Part shown: one piece after another, positions 26,188 through 52,539 of the stretch | Numbering within the stretch: position 1 is the first letter of the stretch | How the letters are laid out: every line of letters begins with the position of its first letter | Source: Cristatella mucedo | Taxonomy: Eukaryota > Bryozoa > Phylactolaemata > Cristatellidae | Assembly (NCBI GenBank): GCA_009760855.2 | Contig: WPIO01000002.1 | Span: 5,753,501-5,817,500, forward strand | Direction: 5' to 3' | DNA length: 64,000 nucleotides | Program-made: the position numbers and the translations under genes | Notes under the pieces: generated by a model | Database searches by the model: none | What the model was told of the DNA's origin: nothing | Seen by the model: the letters and a program-made list of their open reading frames with translations, nothing else

Positions 26188-28197
26188 TAAAGATAAAATA
26201 ATAATAATAATAAAGTACTTGATACAGCGCCCTCAGATAACTCAATCTCTTTCTAGGCGCTTTACATTTGCTGCAAAGGGAAATGCAATTGAATGGTAAG
26301 TAAAATCATGCTTGAAAAACAAACAAAATGAATAACATGGTTAGGGGTGACATGCACAGGGTCAGCATGCAAATATGGTTAGTGGCAGCATGCACAGTGT
26401 TAGCACGCATAAGCACGTGAAGGACGAATCACAGGGACTTACTAAATGCTGTCCTAAATAGGGATGTTTTTAAGTTCCTTTTAAATGTGGTCAGGTCAGG
26501 GGATGTTCTGACGCAGGTCGGGAGGGAGTTCCAGGCTTTGGGAGCATACGAACCAAATGCACGGTCTCCAAAGTATTTAAAGTTTGTACGAGGTATTTCT
26601 AGACTGTTGGATTCCGAAAAGCGAATGGTACGATGCTTGGCCTGATGGGGGAGTATGTCGAAGAGATAGGCTGGAGCCATAGAATGAAGGGACCTAAAAG
26701 TGAGCGACAAAACCTTGAAGTCAATCCGTTGCTTGACTGGTAGCCAGTGCAGGTCGGCGAGAAGTGGAGTAATGTGGCAACTGCGACGCTCACGACAGAC
26801 AAGCCTAGCTGCCGAGTTCTGCAATAGCTGCAATCGCCTGATTGCACATGCTGGTAGGCCAGTAAGCAGTGAGTTGCAGAAGTCGAGACGAGATGACACG
26901 AATGCATGGACCAACTTGGACGTGGTATCCTTATCTAAACAAGCCCGAATGTTAGCAATGTTATCAAGCTGAAAATAGGCAGATTTGACTGTGGAGCTGA
27001 TATGGTCGTCTAACGAGAGGTCGCTTTGGAATATGACACCTAGATTTCGAGCTGATTCGGCAGGAGATATGCTGGCAGCCAATTTTGAGAGACAGCCTTT
27101 GCAATCTCTGAATCACACTGAGTTTGCCCATAACTAGTAAGTTAGTTTTGTCATTGTTTTGTTTTAGAAAATTTGCTGCCATCCATGTGCGAATGTCATC
27201 AATGCATGCAGCAAGTGAGTTTAGAGAATTTGAGGTGCTCGAAGGCTGGGAGGAATCAAAGCAAAGGTACAACTGAGTGTCATCCGCATAGAAGTGAAAG
27301 CCTAGATTGTGCTTGGCAATCACATCAGCAAGAGGCAGAGTATAAACCGTGAAAAGAACCGTACCTAGCACGGAGCCCTGAGGTACTCCATATTTCAGAG
27401 GTACTTCAGATGATCTTTGTCCATTCACGTCAATACTCTGGAGTCTCCCACTGAGATAGGACCTGAACCACTGCAGAGCAGTGCCAGTGATGCCCAGGTG
27501 AGATGAGAGGCGCTCTAGAAGAACTTTGTGATCGATGGTGTCAAAAGCTGCCGAAAGATCGAGCAAAACAAGCAGAGCCACTCTACCCATGTCTGCATTC
27601 CTAAGTAGGTCGTTGTATACCCTATGCAATGCTGACTCTGGAGTGATTAGCTCTAAAGCCAGACTGGAACTTACTAGCAAGATGTGAGGTTTCGATATAC
27701 GAGTTCAGCTGGTCTGCCACGACCCGTTCCAGTGTCTTTGATAGGAATGGTAGAAGGGAGACTGGGCGGTAGTTGCTCAAGTTCTCTTGGTCTGGTGTTG
27801 CTTTCCTGAGAAGAGGCCTGACTACACCTTTTTTAAAGGGGCTGGGACACGACCTGAGGCTAATGACATATTAATGATGTTAGTTATGCATGGCAGCAGC
27901 AGATCAATGCAACGTAGGAGCAGGACAGTGGGAATAGGGTTCAGAGGACTTGTTGCCTTCTTAGATTGCGCTACGAACTTCAGGACTAGATCACTAGTGA
28001 CCTGCTTAAATGCAGGCATTGAGGTGCAGCCAGGAACCTAGGAACAGCATTCTAGTGGGAAAGTTGTCATCGCAGGGATGGATTCCCTGATCTTGTATAG
28101 CTTCTGCACAAAGAATCGAGAGAAGCGATCGGCTAAATCATCACAAGGATCATCAGATAAGGAGGTAATCTGGGAACGGTTGAGGAGATGGTTCGTC
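26188..28197 (-). mobile_element. Youngest L2 copy, antisense, nested in an older L2
   Basis: The 3' end at 26188 has (AAT)n and the stem-loop. Two long open stretches cover the RT. 27680-26964 holds VYNDLLRNADMGRVALLVLL, DLSAAFDTIDHKVLLERL, YGVPQGSVLG and FYADDTQLYL (catalytic YADD). 27082-26429 holds the thumb and C-terminal domain ending [18 protein letters not shown]. One frameshift separates them, and further breaks lie upstream (28295-27822). It lacks the endonuclease, so it is a 5'-truncated dead copy, yet it is the best template for the family here. YADD and GVPQGS are standard for the RT fold; assignment to the L2/CR1 side is inference from the tail and RT wording. Confidence 0.92.
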
Positions 28198-29455
28198 GGA
28201 TCATCGGAGGCATCTTTAAAATATGAGAAACCTCGTCGCTCCTTGCTGTTTAAGCAGCTAGGATTTTTGTCTGTGCTAGGTCCGGTTCTTTTCATGGTTT
28301 ATACTCTCCCTCTTGCCGATGTGTTTGCCAAGCACAAGCTAGGCTTTCACTTGTATGCAGATGACACTCAGTTGTAGCTTTGCTTTGATCCCTCTCAGCC
28401 TTCGAGCACCTCAAATTCTCCCAACTCACTAGCTGCATGTATTGATGACATCTGCACATAGATGGCAACAAATTTTCTTCAATTAAATGATGATAAAACT
28501 AATTTACTAGTTATTGAAAAACCAAGTGTGATTCGGAAACTGGAAAGATTAACGCTCAAAATCGGCTCTGCCAGCATATCTCAAGCTGAATCTGCACGAA
28601 ATCTAGTTGTCATGCTCCAAAGTGACCTTTCCTTAGTCGACCACATCAGCTCAACAGTTAAGTCTGCCTACTTTCAGCTACATAATATTGCTAAATTTCG
28701 GGCTTATTTAGATAAGGGTACCACATCTAAGTAGGTCCATGCAGTTTTGACATCCCGTCTTGACGCTATAACTCACTGTTTGCTGGCCTACTGGCATGTG
28801 CAATCAGGTGCTTACAGGTGGTGCAAAACTCTGCAGTGAGGCTTGTCTGCCATGAGTGTCAAAGTTGCCACATCACACCACTTCTCGCCGACCTGCACTG
28901 GCTATCAGTCAGGCAACGGATCGACTTCAAGTTTTTTTCAGTCGCTTTTAGGTCACTTCATTATTTGGCTCTAGCCTACCTATCAGATCTACTACCCCAC
29001 CATCGTGCCACCTGCTTTTCGGAAAATAACTGTTTACCTAGACCACGTACGAATCTCAAATCATTTGGAGACTGTGCCTTTAGTTCGCACGCTCCAAAAG
29101 CCTGAAACTCACTACCGACTTGCGTCAGAACATCCAATGACTTGACAATTAAAACATTTAAAAAGAAATTAAAAATAGACCTATATACGACAGCATTTAG
29201 TTAGTGGGACCCTGTGATTCGTCCTATATGTGCTTATGCATGCTGACACTGTGCATGCTGTCACTAACCACACTTGCATGCTGACCCTGTGCATGTCACC
29301 ATTAACCATGCTATTCAGGCTGTTTATCAAACATGATACTAATCACCATTCGACTGCGTTTCCTTTGCAGTAAATGTAAACCATCTAGCGAGAGAGATTG
29401 AGTTCTCTGAGGGCACTTCATTCATCGTATTGTTATTATTATTATTATTATCATA
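28198..29455 (+). mobile_element. L2 host copy, 3' portion
   Basis: Picks up at ATCATCGGAGGCATC, includes LYADDTQL then a stop, a thumb (LERLTLKIGSASISQAESAR) and the C-terminal domain. It ends with GTAAACCATCTAGCGAGAGA and (ATT)n. Confidence 0.88.
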
Positions 29456-29559
29456 AACCGAAGCTAAAAACCTACAGGTTCCTCTGAGCATTCGTTTGTT
29501 CGTATTAACATTTTTATATATTCTGAAATTGTGGACACTATTTTGACTAATCAGCTGAT

Positions 29560-29640
29560 ATGCTTCCTTACAGCATAAATAAAATGCCTAGAACAAGATT
29601 AAGTTTTCCTACGGTGCTAAGAATGCTTAGTTTTTAGTGT
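29560..29640 (+). repeat. Very old L2 tail
   Basis: ATAAATAAAATGCCTAGAAC then AAGATTAAGTTTTCCTACGG; the stem arms no longer pair. Confidence 0.5.
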
Positions 29641-29771
29641 TAAGCAAAATCCTGTTCACGGCTCGGGAGTGCAATGAAAGTGCACCTCAGCTCAATAAAC
29701 TTGGCTAAACACTTACACTACAAACTCACCTTACCAACGCATGTGCAGGCATAAACACACAACACCACATC

Positions 29772-29777
<6 letters not shown>

Positions 29778-29834
<57 letters not shown>
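29778..29834. repeat. (CT)n microsatellite, about 29 units
   Basis: Simple CT run with a few interruptions at its start. Confidence 0.95.
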
Positions 29835-29836
<2 letters not shown>

Positions 29837-29861
29837 AGACTTGGGATTCACTTCTAGCTTA

Positions 29862-30800
29862 TAATAATAATAATAATAATAATAGTAATAATATCAATAT
29901 TAATAAAAAAATCAGTGCCTTTAGAAAAGCAAATCTCTGTCATTGGCACTTGATATTTATTTAAAGAAAGCATGACATACGGTTAGTGGTAACACGCACA
30001 ATGTGAACATGGATAATATGGTATGTACATAAGCAGTGCCAGTACACATAAGTATACCAAGAACTAACCACAAGAATCCAGGAAATGCTGAGAGAAACTG
30101 GCAAGTTATTACGTTCTTTTTAATGTGGTCAAGTCGAAAGATGTGACGTCATTTGGGAGTGAATCTAAGCGTTGGGAGCATACGAATTAAAAGCTCGGTA
30201 TCTTAAGGACCTAAGTTTGGTTTGAGGCATAGCTACAGCTCGCATATATGATTTTAGTCAGAAGAGCTGGTGGTACAATGCCTAGCCTAGTTGGGGATTA
30301 GTTATGATAGGTCGGCTGGAGCCAGCCTAAGCGTGAGCAACAAAACCTTGAGGTCAATAAAGTACTTGATTGGAAGCCCGAGCAGGTCGGAGAGAAGTGA
30401 CGAGATGTAGCAACTACGACGGTCACGACAGACAAGCCTAGCTTTAGAAATTTGACACCAACTTTGTCATTAGTGCCTGGCTGCAAAAACAGGTAGACCT
30501 GCAAGCAGTGAGTTCCCGAAGTCAAGAAAGGATGTCACAAATGCATGTGCCAACTTGGATGCAGTATCCCTGTCTAAGCAAGCCCAAAATTTTGCTATGT
30601 TTTACAGCTGAAAGTCTGAGACTTGACTGTGGGGAATTGGTGTGGTCGTCTAGTGTTAGTTCTACGAACGATTGCTGTCCATTGGAATCGATGCTAAGGA
30701 GTCTCTCACTGAGATTGGACCTAAACCATTGCAGTGCAGTGCCAACGATGTGTACGCAAGATGAAAGGCGCTCAAAATAGACTTGGTGATCGGTAGCATA
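29862..30800 (-). mobile_element. Decayed L2, minus strand
   Basis: An (ATA)n start is followed by a degenerate tail, then the 3' UTR (CATACGGTTAGTGGTAACAC) and pieces of the C-terminal domain and RT with internal deletions. Confidence 0.75.
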
Positions 30801-31287
30801 TTAAGGTTTCCAGGAAGTCTGATTCGAAGAACCGACAGCACAAGATCAAAACCAGGCAATTTCCGTGCCTTGCAAAGGGTAACCGAGGTCAGGCACCAAT
30901 TCTTAAGAGACTGGCTAATCGTGGGGTCGATGTCTGCCAAAAATGGGATGTGTCACCGACCTGTTCATAGACTTTGAAAAAGCTGATTTGTCTCATTCCA
31001 CCTCTTGCCAGTATTGTGAACTTACGGAGTCCACGAACTCAAAAATTATCCTATGCTTGAATTTCGGTATTTTAAAAGCTAACAGTGAAGTGCAACGCGG
31101 CTTGTACTCAAGCTGAACTACTTGGTGAAAAATATAACCTACGTGCACTTTTCTACAAATTTTTTACAGTATTAGCAGCTACAAATTTAACATGCTGAAC
31201 AGCCAAACTCCATAATGTTTTACCACAATGCCAATATAAGGCATTGTTTACAATGAGAAATATAGCATCCTCTTGAAGCCACACATT

Positions 31288-44792
<13,505 letters not shown>

Positions 44793-44884
44793 CCCGCACC
44801 AGATGATGATCGAGTGATCGTGTCAACAAGTGCTTCGAATCATATCTGGAAAGTTGACAATGAACAACTTACGACTCTGCCCTC

Positions 44885-45010
44885 TATCATGCTGGGTCTT
44901 AGCCCATTAGTAAGAGGGCTCATGCTTTCAGAGCCGTGCATTGGGTTCGAGCCTTGCACCAGTTCATCCTTCCTTGACTGCTGCAAGCAGCGATAGCTGC
45001 TACAGCTCAT
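44885..45010 (+). mobile_element. tRNA-headed SINE relic upstream of ABHD18
   Basis: GGTCTTAGCCCATTAGTAAG and CATTGGGTTCGAGCCTTGC (B box) are followed by CTGCTGCAAGCAGCGATAG. It lies about 95 bases 5' of the ABHD18 start codon, in its likely promoter or 5' UTR. Confidence 0.5.
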
Positions 45011-45054
45011 ATGCTGCTGCTACAGCTCATCGGCAGCTAGGTGAGTGGTTAGAG

Positions 45055-45130
45055 AATAATAGCAATACTAATAGGTTCTTTTGCAGAGTGTCCTACAAGA
45101 ATTAAATCTATCCAGGCACTTTACAACTCA
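45055..45130 (-). repeat. L2-type tail relic
   Basis: AATAGCAATACTAATAGG, then an antisense stem-loop remnant ending CAGGCACTTTACAAC. Confidence 0.45.
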
Positions 45131-45805
45131 CACCAAGGGCAGCCGTGACCACGAGTTAAAAACACCCACGGTATCATGATTAGGCTGGCATGCTAAAGCA
45201 CATGAGAAGACAGTCTGATCAACGGGTTACTAGAACCCCTTTATAGTAACATGCACTAAATCATGCACATGTAAGCAGGCAAAGCACACAGGAACAAAAC
45301 ATACATGTTCAAGCAGGCGCAGGGAAAGCTGACAAAGATTCGGCTGCTCTTTAATTTAGATGTACAGTCACACGAGCTGCTCGAAGGAAACACAATACGC
45401 TCGCTGGCAACAGCAGGCCACAAAGCTGACCACCTAGCAGCACTTAAGCGCACGGAGAAAGGCACTACAATATGGGCTGGAAGACGTGGTTTGTATTGGC
45501 TGCAAACAATGGAGCTTTAATTTGTGCTTGGAGAACACGAAGCATGAAGTAAAGTAACAGACGTTCTCGGCAGCAGTCACGCCACTGTTGGCAGGCATGA
45601 GCAGTACGGAGACATGCAGTAAGGGCAATCAGCCTAAACTGCTGCAGCATAGCAGCTAAAGGTTGTGTGCTACAGTTGCACTGACAAGTGAAAGTCGAAC
45701 TGACAACTGAACAACCGATACAGTAATCAAAGAACCACAGGATACCGTGACAAATCACTAAAAAAAGATTAACGGGTATCCTAAGCTAAGCTTCCTTCTC
45801 GGCTA

Positions 45806-47585
45806 TCGACTTGGGCGATCCAATCAAATCCAACAAGTCCTTTGGACTCTATTCCCACTGTCCTGCTCATACGTTGCATTGATCTGCTGCTGCCATGCAT
45901 AACTCGCATTATTAGCATGGCATTGGCCTCGGGTCATGTCCCAGCATCTTTCAAATATGCTGTAGTCAGGACATTTCTCAAGAAAGTGACACTAGACCAT
46001 GAGAGCTTGAGCAACTACCACCCAGTCTCCCTTCTACCATTCCTATCAAAGACACTGAAACGGGTCGTGGCAGACCAGCTGAACTCATATATTGAAACTT
46101 CAAACCTTGCTAGTAGGATCCAGTCCTGTTTTAGAGCTAATCACTCAACAGAGTCATACTGGTTCGGGTGTACGACGACCTACTTAGGAATGCAGAAGTG
46201 AGTAGAGTATCTCTGCTTGTTTTGCTCAATCTTTCGGCAACTTTTGATACTATCGATCAGCAAGTTGTTCCTGAGCGCTTCTCATCTCGCCTGGGCATCA
46301 CTGGCCATGCTCTGTCCATGTTTAGGTCCTAACTCAGTGGGAGACTCCAGAGTATTGACATGAATGGACGAAGGTCATCCGAGGTACCTCTGAAATATGG
46401 GGTACCTCAGGGCTCCATGCTAGGTCCGGTTCTTTTCGCGGTTTATACTCTCCGTCTTGCTGATGTGATTACCAACCACAATCTAGGCTTTCACTTCTAT
46501 GCAGATGACACTCAGTTGTACCTTTGCTTTGATCCCTCCCAGCCTTGGAGCACCTCGAATTCTCTCAACCCACTTGCTGCATGTATTGATGACATCTAGG
46601 CATGGATGGCAGCAAATTTTCTAAAACTAAACGATGATAAAAGTAACTAACTAGTTATGGACAAACCCAGTGTGATTCAGAAACTGGAAAGGCCGACGAT
46701 TAAAATTGGCTCTGCCAGCATATCTCCTGTTGAATCAGCTCGAAATCTAGGTGTCATATTCCAGAGTGACCTCTCGTTAGACGACCACATCAGCTCCACA
46801 GTCAAGTCTGCCTACTTTCAGCTAAATAACATTGCTAAAAATCGGGCTGGTTTAGGAAAGAATACCACGTCTAAGTTGGTCTATGCATTTGTGACATCCT
46901 TTCTCGACCTCTGTAACTCACTGCTTGCTGGCTTACCGGCATGAGCAATCAGGCGATTACAGCTGGTGCAAAACTCCACAGCTAGGCTTGTCTGTCGTGA
47001 GCGTCATAGTTGCCACATCACACCACTTCTCGCCGACCTGCAGTGGCTCCCAGTCAAGCAACGGATCGAATTCAAGGTTTAGTCGCTCACTTTTTGGTCA
47101 CTTCATTGCTTGGCTGCAGCCTATCTCTCAGATCTACTACCCTACCAGGCCAAGCATCGTGCCACCTGTTTTTCGGAATCCAACAGTTTACCACTACCTC
47201 ATACAAACCACAAATCCTTTGGAGACCATGCATTTAGTTCGTATGCTTCCAAAGCCAGGAACTTACTCCCGACTTTCGTCAGAACATCCCCTGACTTGAC
47301 CACCTTTAAAAACAACTTGAAAACACAATTATTTAGGACAGCATTTAGTGGGTCCCTGTGATTCGTCCTTCACGTGCTTATGTATGCTGACACTGTGCAT
47401 GCTGCCACTAACCACACTTGCATGCTGACCCTGTGCATGTCAACCCTAACCATGTTATTCATGTTGTTTATCAAGCATGATATCACTCACCATTCAATTG
47501 CATTTCCCTTCGCAGCAAATGTAAAGCGCCTAGGGATACATTGAGTTCTCTGAAGGCGCTTTATCAAGAGCATTATTATTATTAG
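45806..47585 (+). mobile_element. L2, 5'-truncated, long RT stretches
   Basis: The 120-codon open stretch from 45842 holds the RT fingers (VSLLPFLSKTLKRVVADQLN). 46360-46599 holds YGVPQGSMLGPVLFAVYTL and FYADDTQLYLCFD. 46657-46944 is the thumb and 47110-47361 the C-terminal domain. The tail is GTAAAGCGCCTAGGGATACA, GAGTTCTCTGAAGGCGCT and (ATT)n. Second-best preserved copy; still broken by stops and frameshifts. Confidence 0.92.
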
Positions 47586-47867
47586 TAGTACTCAAACGAT
47601 AATATACTAGAGTATCGACGATGCTCCTGTGAAGAAAAGTAGTGACAAGAAAGAAACAGAGAGAGAGGGGGAGAGGGAAAGACACAGAGAGAGTGTGTAT
47701 GATCTTGGCATGCACCACCTGCGGTTGGTTGGGTGCAGTTCTCGGGAGCCACAGTCGGGAATGGCAAAGGCAGCTCAAACTCCAGCTTGAATGATCACGT
47801 TTGAAACTGCAGACGCTGCATTGGCCACGAGACACTCTATCGTGCAATGGAAGGCTTGCAAAAATGA

Positions 47868-48113
47868 CACAAACGCATAAACACACAAACAAAAACATAC
47901 ATATAAACACCATATGCACACATACATAAACATGCATAAGCATGCAAACACAAACATAAACACACACTCACAAAGACAAATATAAACACACACGCACACA
48001 CATAAACGTACACAGACACACATGAGTGCACACACACAGAGACACACATATACACACACACAAACACAAAAACACAAATATACAAATACAAACACAACAA
48101 CAAAACACACACA

Positions 48114-48146
<33 letters not shown>
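47868..48146. repeat. AC-rich degenerate microsatellite
   Basis: Purine-poor on the minus strand; ACAC units broken by ATA and ACA variants, ending in a clean (AC)n of about 17 units near 48110-48145. Confidence 0.9.
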
Positions 48147-48449
48147 GGGCAGCTAATAAGTACAAGCTGCAGATTAAAATCTATGCCTAATTGCTAAGAG
48201 CAGCGCACGAAACGCTCAGAGTAACATAAAAAGTGGCACGAGCCTAAATGATAAGTCTCAATGCCAACCTCAGCATTCTACAGCACCGATGTGGCGAGCA
48301 GCCATGATGCTGAAAAGGAGTGCTAGAGTAACAGCACAAATGCTGGTAATGCCTTGCAAGTTGACTCCTCCATAGGTGCCCTTCAAAGCACCCTGCCTTT
48401 TATGGTACCAAATTATTTTGCTGGTTGCCAGTCCCAGTCTCACACAGCT

Positions 48450-49130
48450 GACCAATCCTTAATGCATCAGGGCTTTCATTTTTATACAGACGACATGACG
48501 CTGAACCTGTGGTTTGATCCCCTGGCACTTCTAAGCACGTCAAACTTTTCTTCACTCCCTTAAAGCATGACTTGCTGACGTTTGTGCTCGGATGAAAGCA
48601 AATGTTCTCCAACTGAATGACGATACAACCAACCTACTATTGGGGAGAAAAATAAGTGGTACTAATGAAACCGGAAAGCTCAACCCTCAAAATGAGCTCA
48701 GCCAGCAGATCTCGGGTAGTATCAGCATGCATGCAATCCGAGTGCCATATTCCAAAGTGACCTATTACTAGACGACTCGGTTAGCTCTGCAGTCAAGCCT
48801 GCCTTCTAGAGGCTCTGTAAAATTCCTCACATTCTGGATTGCTTAAGTAAATATATTACAGCCAATTTGATCTAGTGCATTTGCGACGTTCCGCCTTGTT
48901 TACTGGTCTTCCGGCATGCACAATCGACTTGTGTCACTTTGAGGTCCCTTCTTATTTTCCAGCCTACCAACCCGAACAACTTCCCAGTCAGGCTAGACAT
49001 CATACCACTCCCCTTTCTGACTCAACTTCTTTAGCAATGCCTCTAACCTACAATTCTCTGGAGATTGCACCACTGTATGCTCTCAAAGCCTGGAACTCGC
49101 TCCTTATGGAGGTCAGGACACCCCCCCCCC
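48450..49130 (+). mobile_element. Decayed L2 relative
   Basis: FHFYTDDMTLNLWFDP keeps the FYADD box with Ala changed to Thr; a thumb remnant and a C-terminal part (TTPLSDSTSL, YALKAWNSLL) follow. More diverged than the other copies, perhaps an older subfamily. Confidence 0.7.
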
Positions 49131-50049
49131 ACTTGCCGAAACACCAAGCCAACCGGCGGAGATACAGATACCTAAGAGACAACGGCAAAAGCTAAACCCC
49201 ACGCCTGAAGCCCCATCCGAAGACCGGCACCCGAACTGCTGAGGTCAAACAGCGTAACTGCCACTTCGCTGAGCAGCAATTTGGACGCCGTTGCCAAGAG
49301 GAAAATGAAATACGAGGTACGGAGCTACAACATATGGAAGTTGACAGGATTTCTCGGCAAGCACAGCGGCTTCCAGCGGGTTTTCAGCCAGGCAGCCGGG
49401 CAGCACCTCCAAGGAGCTGCTAGACCGGCAGACTGGAGCGGCAGCCGCGTACAGGAGTCCTCCAACTGCAAGCGGTAGCTTTCACCGCGACGGCTCTGGG
49501 AGCAAATAATACGAGGCGAAACTATTTCACCGTCGTTAGAATCGCGTGAAAACGGTGCTAGAAGAAAGCTGCGGCGCAGCACAGCCACTTACCGCATGCG
49601 TTACGCCATACTCGACTCTTTTTCGACGAAGACGGGTTTTTACAGTCTGCTTTCCTCTTTTTTCTGCCACACCCATTTCATGGCGGTTACTGCGGTTACC
49701 CCAGTGGTTACTAGCGGTTGGTCTGACTTTTTTGTTATTTTGCAATTTTATGTATCAATCTATAATCCAAAAGACTTGAGCCAACGAAATTTCAACTGTC
49801 TTTTAGGGAAGATGAAGTGTGAGTGCGACTAATTAACGCAGTTACAATGGTCTGGGAGAAAGCTACAGGATTTAGATCGATGACCGGTGAAATCTTTGGT
49901 TAGTCTCCCTTACTACAAAAAAGGGACATCAGAAGCCTCTCTGGGGCCTCGAGTCCGCATGCAGTACTATCAAAGTTTCACGTTGCGGAAGGCTACCGTA
50001 ATTGGCACAACGTACGTTAGCTGATGCAACTCTCTCATTTATGTAGCAT
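49131..50049. other. No recognised feature
   Basis: GC-richer at 49260-49560, with open frames on both strands but none I can tie to a family or to good splice sites. Confidence 0.35.
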
Positions 50050-50170
50050 TAGAGGAGCCTAAGTGGCTATCCGTCCCGCTTACCGCTGGCGACAAAGGAC
50101 AACTTGCTGCATGACTCGAACCCACGACCCGGGTTTTGAAGAGCGAGCATCTAAACCAACCCTCGGCTAA
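50050..50170 (-). mobile_element. SINE-B-like copy
   Basis: Minus strand: GAGGGTTGGTTTAGATGCTC, GGGTCGTGGGTTCGAGTC (B box), TTTGTCGCCAGCGGTAAGC. Same subfamily look as 42105-42265. Confidence 0.65.
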
Positions 50171-51559
50171 ATTCATGAAGAGTACACCATCGAACCCACC
50201 ATACGACCTCTTTCTGCTTGAAACTGAATCATTTCGTATGCAATTTGTTATATTATTTTTTTAGATAACCGTAACGTTTTTTTTAGAGGGTTCCGACTGA
50301 GCATAATCCCAAAAAAGTCACGCTGCCGTCTCAAATTCCTCCCACATCACGGGATCATGTTAACGGCGTATGCTCAGCCGGTGAGGCTGCTGCTGCTGAT
50401 TTTTATATATACGTTGGTGCAGATAGTCGTAAAACGAACGCGCTGTGATAGTGGCCCATTTAAGGCTGGCCGGTTAAATGCAAACATCGAGCCGCTGCCA
50501 TCTCGCAACTAGAGCGTAGTCTGAGAATGAACAGCAGCGGCGGCATTAAGACTTGAGGACTTTTGATCAATTACCACTGAGTTCTAGGTCGAAGCCACCT
50601 GGAGTTTTGAAGTTGCTGTTTCTCTGAAATCCGCTGTCTGGTTGATGGCTAATTAAGTTTTGTACAAGCAAGTCTCAACATGCATATTCGACAGTGTCAT
50701 GGAAGCAGAATTTTGTTAGAGTCCATTGCTTGCCAGGTTAGACTCGGACTTTTCCCCTGTTGTCATGACGACGGACTTCCGGTCGGCTATGTCACTTCGA
50801 CCCTGAAGTTCACTTTGTAAACGAAACTAGGGGTCGACTGCTTCTCGCTCTGCACAGCTCAGTTTTGGCTACGCAGCCCGTTGGCCACGTCCCTACCATT
50901 AGGCTATGCAAAGACGAGTGGCAGTTCGGTTGAATATCTTTATAATGATATCGCATGGGCCAAAAATAATATGGGAGCTACACAGAACTAATCGAGGCCC
51001 TCGGTACATTAGGCTACGAAGGCCTTGGGAAACAACACAGCCAGCCTTTCCAACGCGAGTGGACCCTCTTCGATCTGAGAAATCTTGAGACGAGTAGCTA
51101 TACGCAGAATTACCAGCCAATACGACGTTGGCAGCAGTTATGGTTGCTGACGAGCGCGGCTCATCTCAGCTCATCCAAAGCTCCATCACGGAGTGGCTAT
51201 GAAAAACATGCTACGGGGGGGACGCAGAATATACATGCCAAAACAGCGAGAGTGATTATCCTCAGTCAGTGGAACATCGTGGCCTTCCGTAGATGGCCGC
51301 ATCGTCAGCAAATAACAGGTAGCCATCCGGATGCTTTGCTGAGCGAGCCCGACAGCACCGAATGCCGTGTGAGCTGGCCGGCTAACGTCTGTTTCCGAAA
51401 AGAAAATTTTAAAAGGCGTCATTGCAGATCCGGGCGATTCCGAAAAAGCCAGCCCCCACCTCAGCCCGATGACTCTCGTCGCTCTACGGATGCCCCATAC
51501 AATCGAAACAAGTCTGGGTTCAACATAAACCGAATGCTTGCATGTTGACATTCAATTCT
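50171..51559. other. No recognised feature
   Basis: Mixed sequence; a 134-codon plus ORF at 51144 and its antisense partner show no family signature. Confidence 0.35.
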
Positions 51560-52256
51560 GTATTTCGGAAAACTTATCGAAACTAAATTAAAATAAAACC
51601 AAACTGCTGCTCATAGGACACACTAAGCGTGTAGCTGAATTAGAAGGCTTTCATCTTCTAATAGGTGATGCTGTTGTGCGGCCATCACCGCGTGCTCGAA
51701 ATTTAGGTTTCGCTTTCGACAGCTGCCTACATTTTAAAAACTTCATTCAGAAGACTGCCTCTACAGCTAGTCATCACGTCCGATCCCTATTTAAGATTAG
51801 GAGCTGTCTTCCACAGTGGCTTGCAAAAGTTTAACTAACTCCTTAATTCTGTCTCGGCTTCATTCCCTCTTAGCTGGGCTACCAAAAAAGCAACTAGGCC
51901 ACTGCAGGTGGCTATAACTATGGCTGCAAGGCTAGCCTTTAAGTCCCAGAGGTTTGAGCACGTGTCTCCTTTGCTAAAAGAGCTAGGGTGGATGCCGGTT
52001 GATCAGTGGATACAGACCAAAGTTCTTACGCTGACCCACAAGACCCGCCACGGCTTGGCTCCTTCGTGCATAGCTAAACTGCTGCATTAGTTTTGCCCTC
52101 TTCGTGCCCTCAGGTCTTGTATGGACAATAAATTTGATGTTCCCTTCCTCAGCTAAAGACCGTTGGCAATAGGAGCTTAAGCTCTGTAGGTCCTAGACAG
52201 TAGAACTCGCTTCCACAATTCTTGTGAAACGACAACTACTCTCCTGCTGCCGATAG
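51560..52256 (+). mobile_element. LINE-B fragment, thumb and C-terminal part of RT ORF
   Basis: Plus strand mirrors the 54.5-54.9 kb copy: KTKLLLIGHTKRVAELEGF-like, then VVRPSPRARNLGFAFDSC-like, then VAITMAARLAFKSQRFEHVS and a FARTTTLLLPIVYA-like end. Several stops. Confidence 0.75.
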
Positions 52257-52261
52257 TGTAC

Positions 52262-52410
52262 GCCGAGCTGGATTGGTCCAGCGGTTAAGGCGCTCGGCCC
52301 GGCCAAGATCTGGCTGAGGTCGTGGGCTCGAGCTCCGACGCATATGTAAAGCGCCTGAATAGAGATTAAGTTCTCTTGTTGCGCTATACAAATGAATTAT
52401 ATTTATTTTA
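52262..52410 (+). mobile_element. SINE-A, best plus-strand copy, with L2-type tail
   Basis: GCTGGATTGGTCCAGCGGTT AAGGCGC (A box region), GTCGTGGGCTCGAGCTCC (B box), then ATGTAAAGCGCCTGAATAGA and AAGTTCTCTTGTTGCGC, TATACAAATGAATT. It directly follows the LINE-B fragment. Confidence 0.88.
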
Positions 52411-52539
52411 TTTTATATTTGACTATGGCTCATCCTTTCCAGCGGTCCTGAGCTGCTACTTCCATGCTACTCACTACCTCAACTGCTCTCCTGACTCTGC
52501 CATGCTTCCCACTTTCTCTTTGTAGCATGAGACGAAGTC

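Noticed and set aside
47775-48146. Cys/Val-rich ORFs
   Set aside because: Pure translation of AC-rich simple sequence; the same applies to Ser/Leu and Arg/Glu ORFs at 8.1-8.3 kb and His/Thr ORFs at 2.0-2.1 kb.
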